From Clytia hemisphaerica (taxonomy: Eukaryota; Cnidaria; Hydrozoa; Leptothecata; Clytiidae), in NCBI GenBank assembly GCA_902728285.1, contig CACVBU010000498.1, positions 248,001 through 312,000 of the forward strand: a stretch of 64,000 nt of DNA, in the 5' to 3' direction. The notes below the pieces were generated by a model. It did no database searches. It had not been told where the DNA came from and saw nothing but the letters and a program-made list of their open reading frames with translations. Within the stretch, counting starts at the first letter, position 1. Each line of letters opens with the position of its first letter. The position numbers were made by a program, and so were the translations under genes. Shown one piece after another: positions 62,744-64,000 of this stretch.

Positions 62744-63036
62744 CCTAGCAATTTTATCTAAATCCTTCTTCACTGAAAATACAAATCATCATTTAGGTGC
62801 AACAACAACAACAAAAGGAGACGCCCTTGTATATTATTTAGATGGGATAATTATCAGCTAAATAAGAAAATCAAGGGAAAGCTAATCAAACAAAACATAA
62901 GAAACTGCCATTTTTAGAGGCCAATCTCAAAATACATAATTCGAGGTGCTAGCCTGTTAATGATCAAATAGAAAATAGAAAACGTATTTATATGTTAAAT
63001 TGGTACTTTTCACACGTAATGGTATAGAATTTTCAG

Positions 63037-63044
63037 TATAAATA
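63037..63044 (+). promoter_or_regulatory. TATA box of the right-edge gene
   Basis: TATAAATA lies 78 bp before the ATG of the signal-peptide exon, the right distance for a start site near 63,070 and a short 5' UTR. Confidence 0.55.
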
Positions 63045-63121
63045 CCAAGCTGTGAAAAGACTGGCACACATCTTCCTGAATCATTGTACAAGAGGTACAG
63101 GTAGATAAAGAAAGCATCAAC

Positions 63122-63184
63122 ATGTTGAGGTTGACACTGGCAATTGTGTTTGTGGCTCTCGCAGCTCAAGCCCAAGGAGAGGAG
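63122..63184 (+). CDS. First exon of a secreted protein (partial)
   Basis: ATG opens MLRLTLAIVFVALAAQAQGE, an archetypal signal peptide with small residues at the cleavage site, and the exon stops at GAG|GTAAGT in phase 0. The next exon was not found before 64,000, so the mature protein is unknown. The intron holds a family A and a family C MITE. Confidence 0.7.
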
Positions 63185-63204
63185 GTAAGTGCTGTAAACA
63201 CTTT

Positions 63205-63445
63205 TCTTTTATAAGAACCAGTAAAATTTTGCGGAGGCTGTTCTTATTTTTTCTTGACACTTAGAGTCTCAAATTGTTCTTATCATGTTCTTATATAGAG
63301 TGTAAATGAGATATTTTAGGCTTTAAACCCAATTTTTACTATTTTAACACCTAAATTGCTTGAAATTGAGTAATTTCAGGCTCAAAATTTTTCTAATTTT
63401 GTGGCAATTTTGAGCCTCATTGTTCTCATAAAAAAAGTGTATATT
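63205..63445. mobile_element. MITE family A relative
   Basis: ACACTTTTCTTTTATAAGAACC to GTTCTCATAAAAAAAGTGTATA. The ends differ from the main family at CACGTT and the interior is diverged. Confidence 0.55.
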
Positions 63446-63668
63446 CTATGCGATTTTTTATTAGGAATACGTTTATAAGGAACTTGAGGCAGAAAATAGT
63501 CCGAAAAATAAGAAATTACGAAGGAACTGTTCAGGCTTAGAATAATAAAACAAGTAATTTTTAAGTTACATACTTAGAAAATCCAAACTTAGCAGCTTGG
63601 TAAATAAGGAGCTCGATAAGGAACTTTGAGGCTGAAATTCTCTTGAAAATATAACAAACAGAGCCAAG

Positions 63669-63904
63669 TTAAAGGTTTCATTTTTACACAAGTGTTCCCG
63701 TTTCATATGAGACACATATTTCATTTCAGGACAATGTTTGCCTATTGTTATATTATGTTGATATAAACAAAAAATGATTTTCTTTTTCCTCTTTGTTACC
63801 AATCTTGCTCCACATCCGTGTCAATTCAATGTGAAAAAGCTTGTGAATTAAAATTGATGAGTATAAGCAAACGATACAACTCTTATTTAAAAACAAGACC
63901 TTAA
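63669..63904. mobile_element. MITE family C, full copy
   Basis: TTAA-AGGTTTCATTTTTACAC to AACAAGACCT-TTAA, full length. After it, 63,905-64,000 shows CTTTCGCGCGAAA-type words and no gene. Confidence 0.7.
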
Positions 63905-64000
63905 AGGCCGGACTCCACTTTCGCGCGAAATGGGCGACCGTTTTTTTCTAACCTTTTTTGTCTGAAGAAAAGATCACGTCATAAAAAAGTTTCGCGCGAA

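Overview
The window is nuclear DNA from an animal. It is AT-rich, with many small GT-AG introns, Pol III tRNA genes, LINE (non-LTR) retrotransposons and a dense load of short inverted-repeat elements. It is most likely from an invertebrate, and an early-branching lineage such as a cnidarian or sponge would fit, but the sequence alone does not fix the taxon. Nothing bacterial or viral was recognised.

The backbone is one very large minus-strand gene. I traced 39 coding exons from 59,996 down to a TGA stop at 10,400. Their GT-AG junctions and phases add up to an uninterrupted frame of about 1,854 residues, open at the 5' end. The product is a long, highly charged coiled-coil protein with an acidic, Ser-rich head and a basic, Ser/Thr-rich tail. 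An ANKRD26-like or centrosomal coiled-coil protein is only a guess. Its introns hold almost everything else.

Three intronless plus-strand genes are nested in its introns. Two tandem paralogues (27.5-28.4 kb and 29.1-30.1 kb) have a coiled coil followed by a shared C-terminal domain I do not recognise. A third, broken gene lies at 36.2-37.4 kb. Intronic plus-strand tRNA-His(GUG) and tRNA-Asn(GUU) genes are intact.

Left of the big gene, a plus-strand three-exon gene (6.2-8.7 kb) encodes a small secreted protein with six mature cysteines and a likely GPI signal. A single minus-strand exon at 176-284 encodes part of a ubiquitin-like domain. At the right edge (63.1 kb) a plus-strand gene starts with a TATA box and a signal-peptide exon.

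Mobile DNA: a minus-strand LINE (54.5-59.3 kb, endonuclease plus reverse transcriptase, with a stop and frameshifts) is split by a plus-strand LINE (56.7-58.0 kb). A third LINE 3' end lies at 26.7-27.4 kb and a LINE ORF1 remnant at 61.5-62.1 kb. At least six families of short terminal-inverted-repeat (TIR) elements recur. They include one with TA flanks (CACGTTTTTTTATAAGAAC ends), one mariner-like (CAGTGTGTCCC ends), one with TTAA flanks (AGGTTTT ends), and several G-run-filled foldbacks. A 700-bp near-perfect hairpin lies at 34.6-35.3 kb.

The most unusual pattern is that three separate tandem arrays carry copies of neighbouring splice-site sequence: exon 3 acceptor of the big gene (118-bp unit, eight copies), exon 34 acceptor tract (84-bp unit), and exon 2 donor of the secreted-protein gene.
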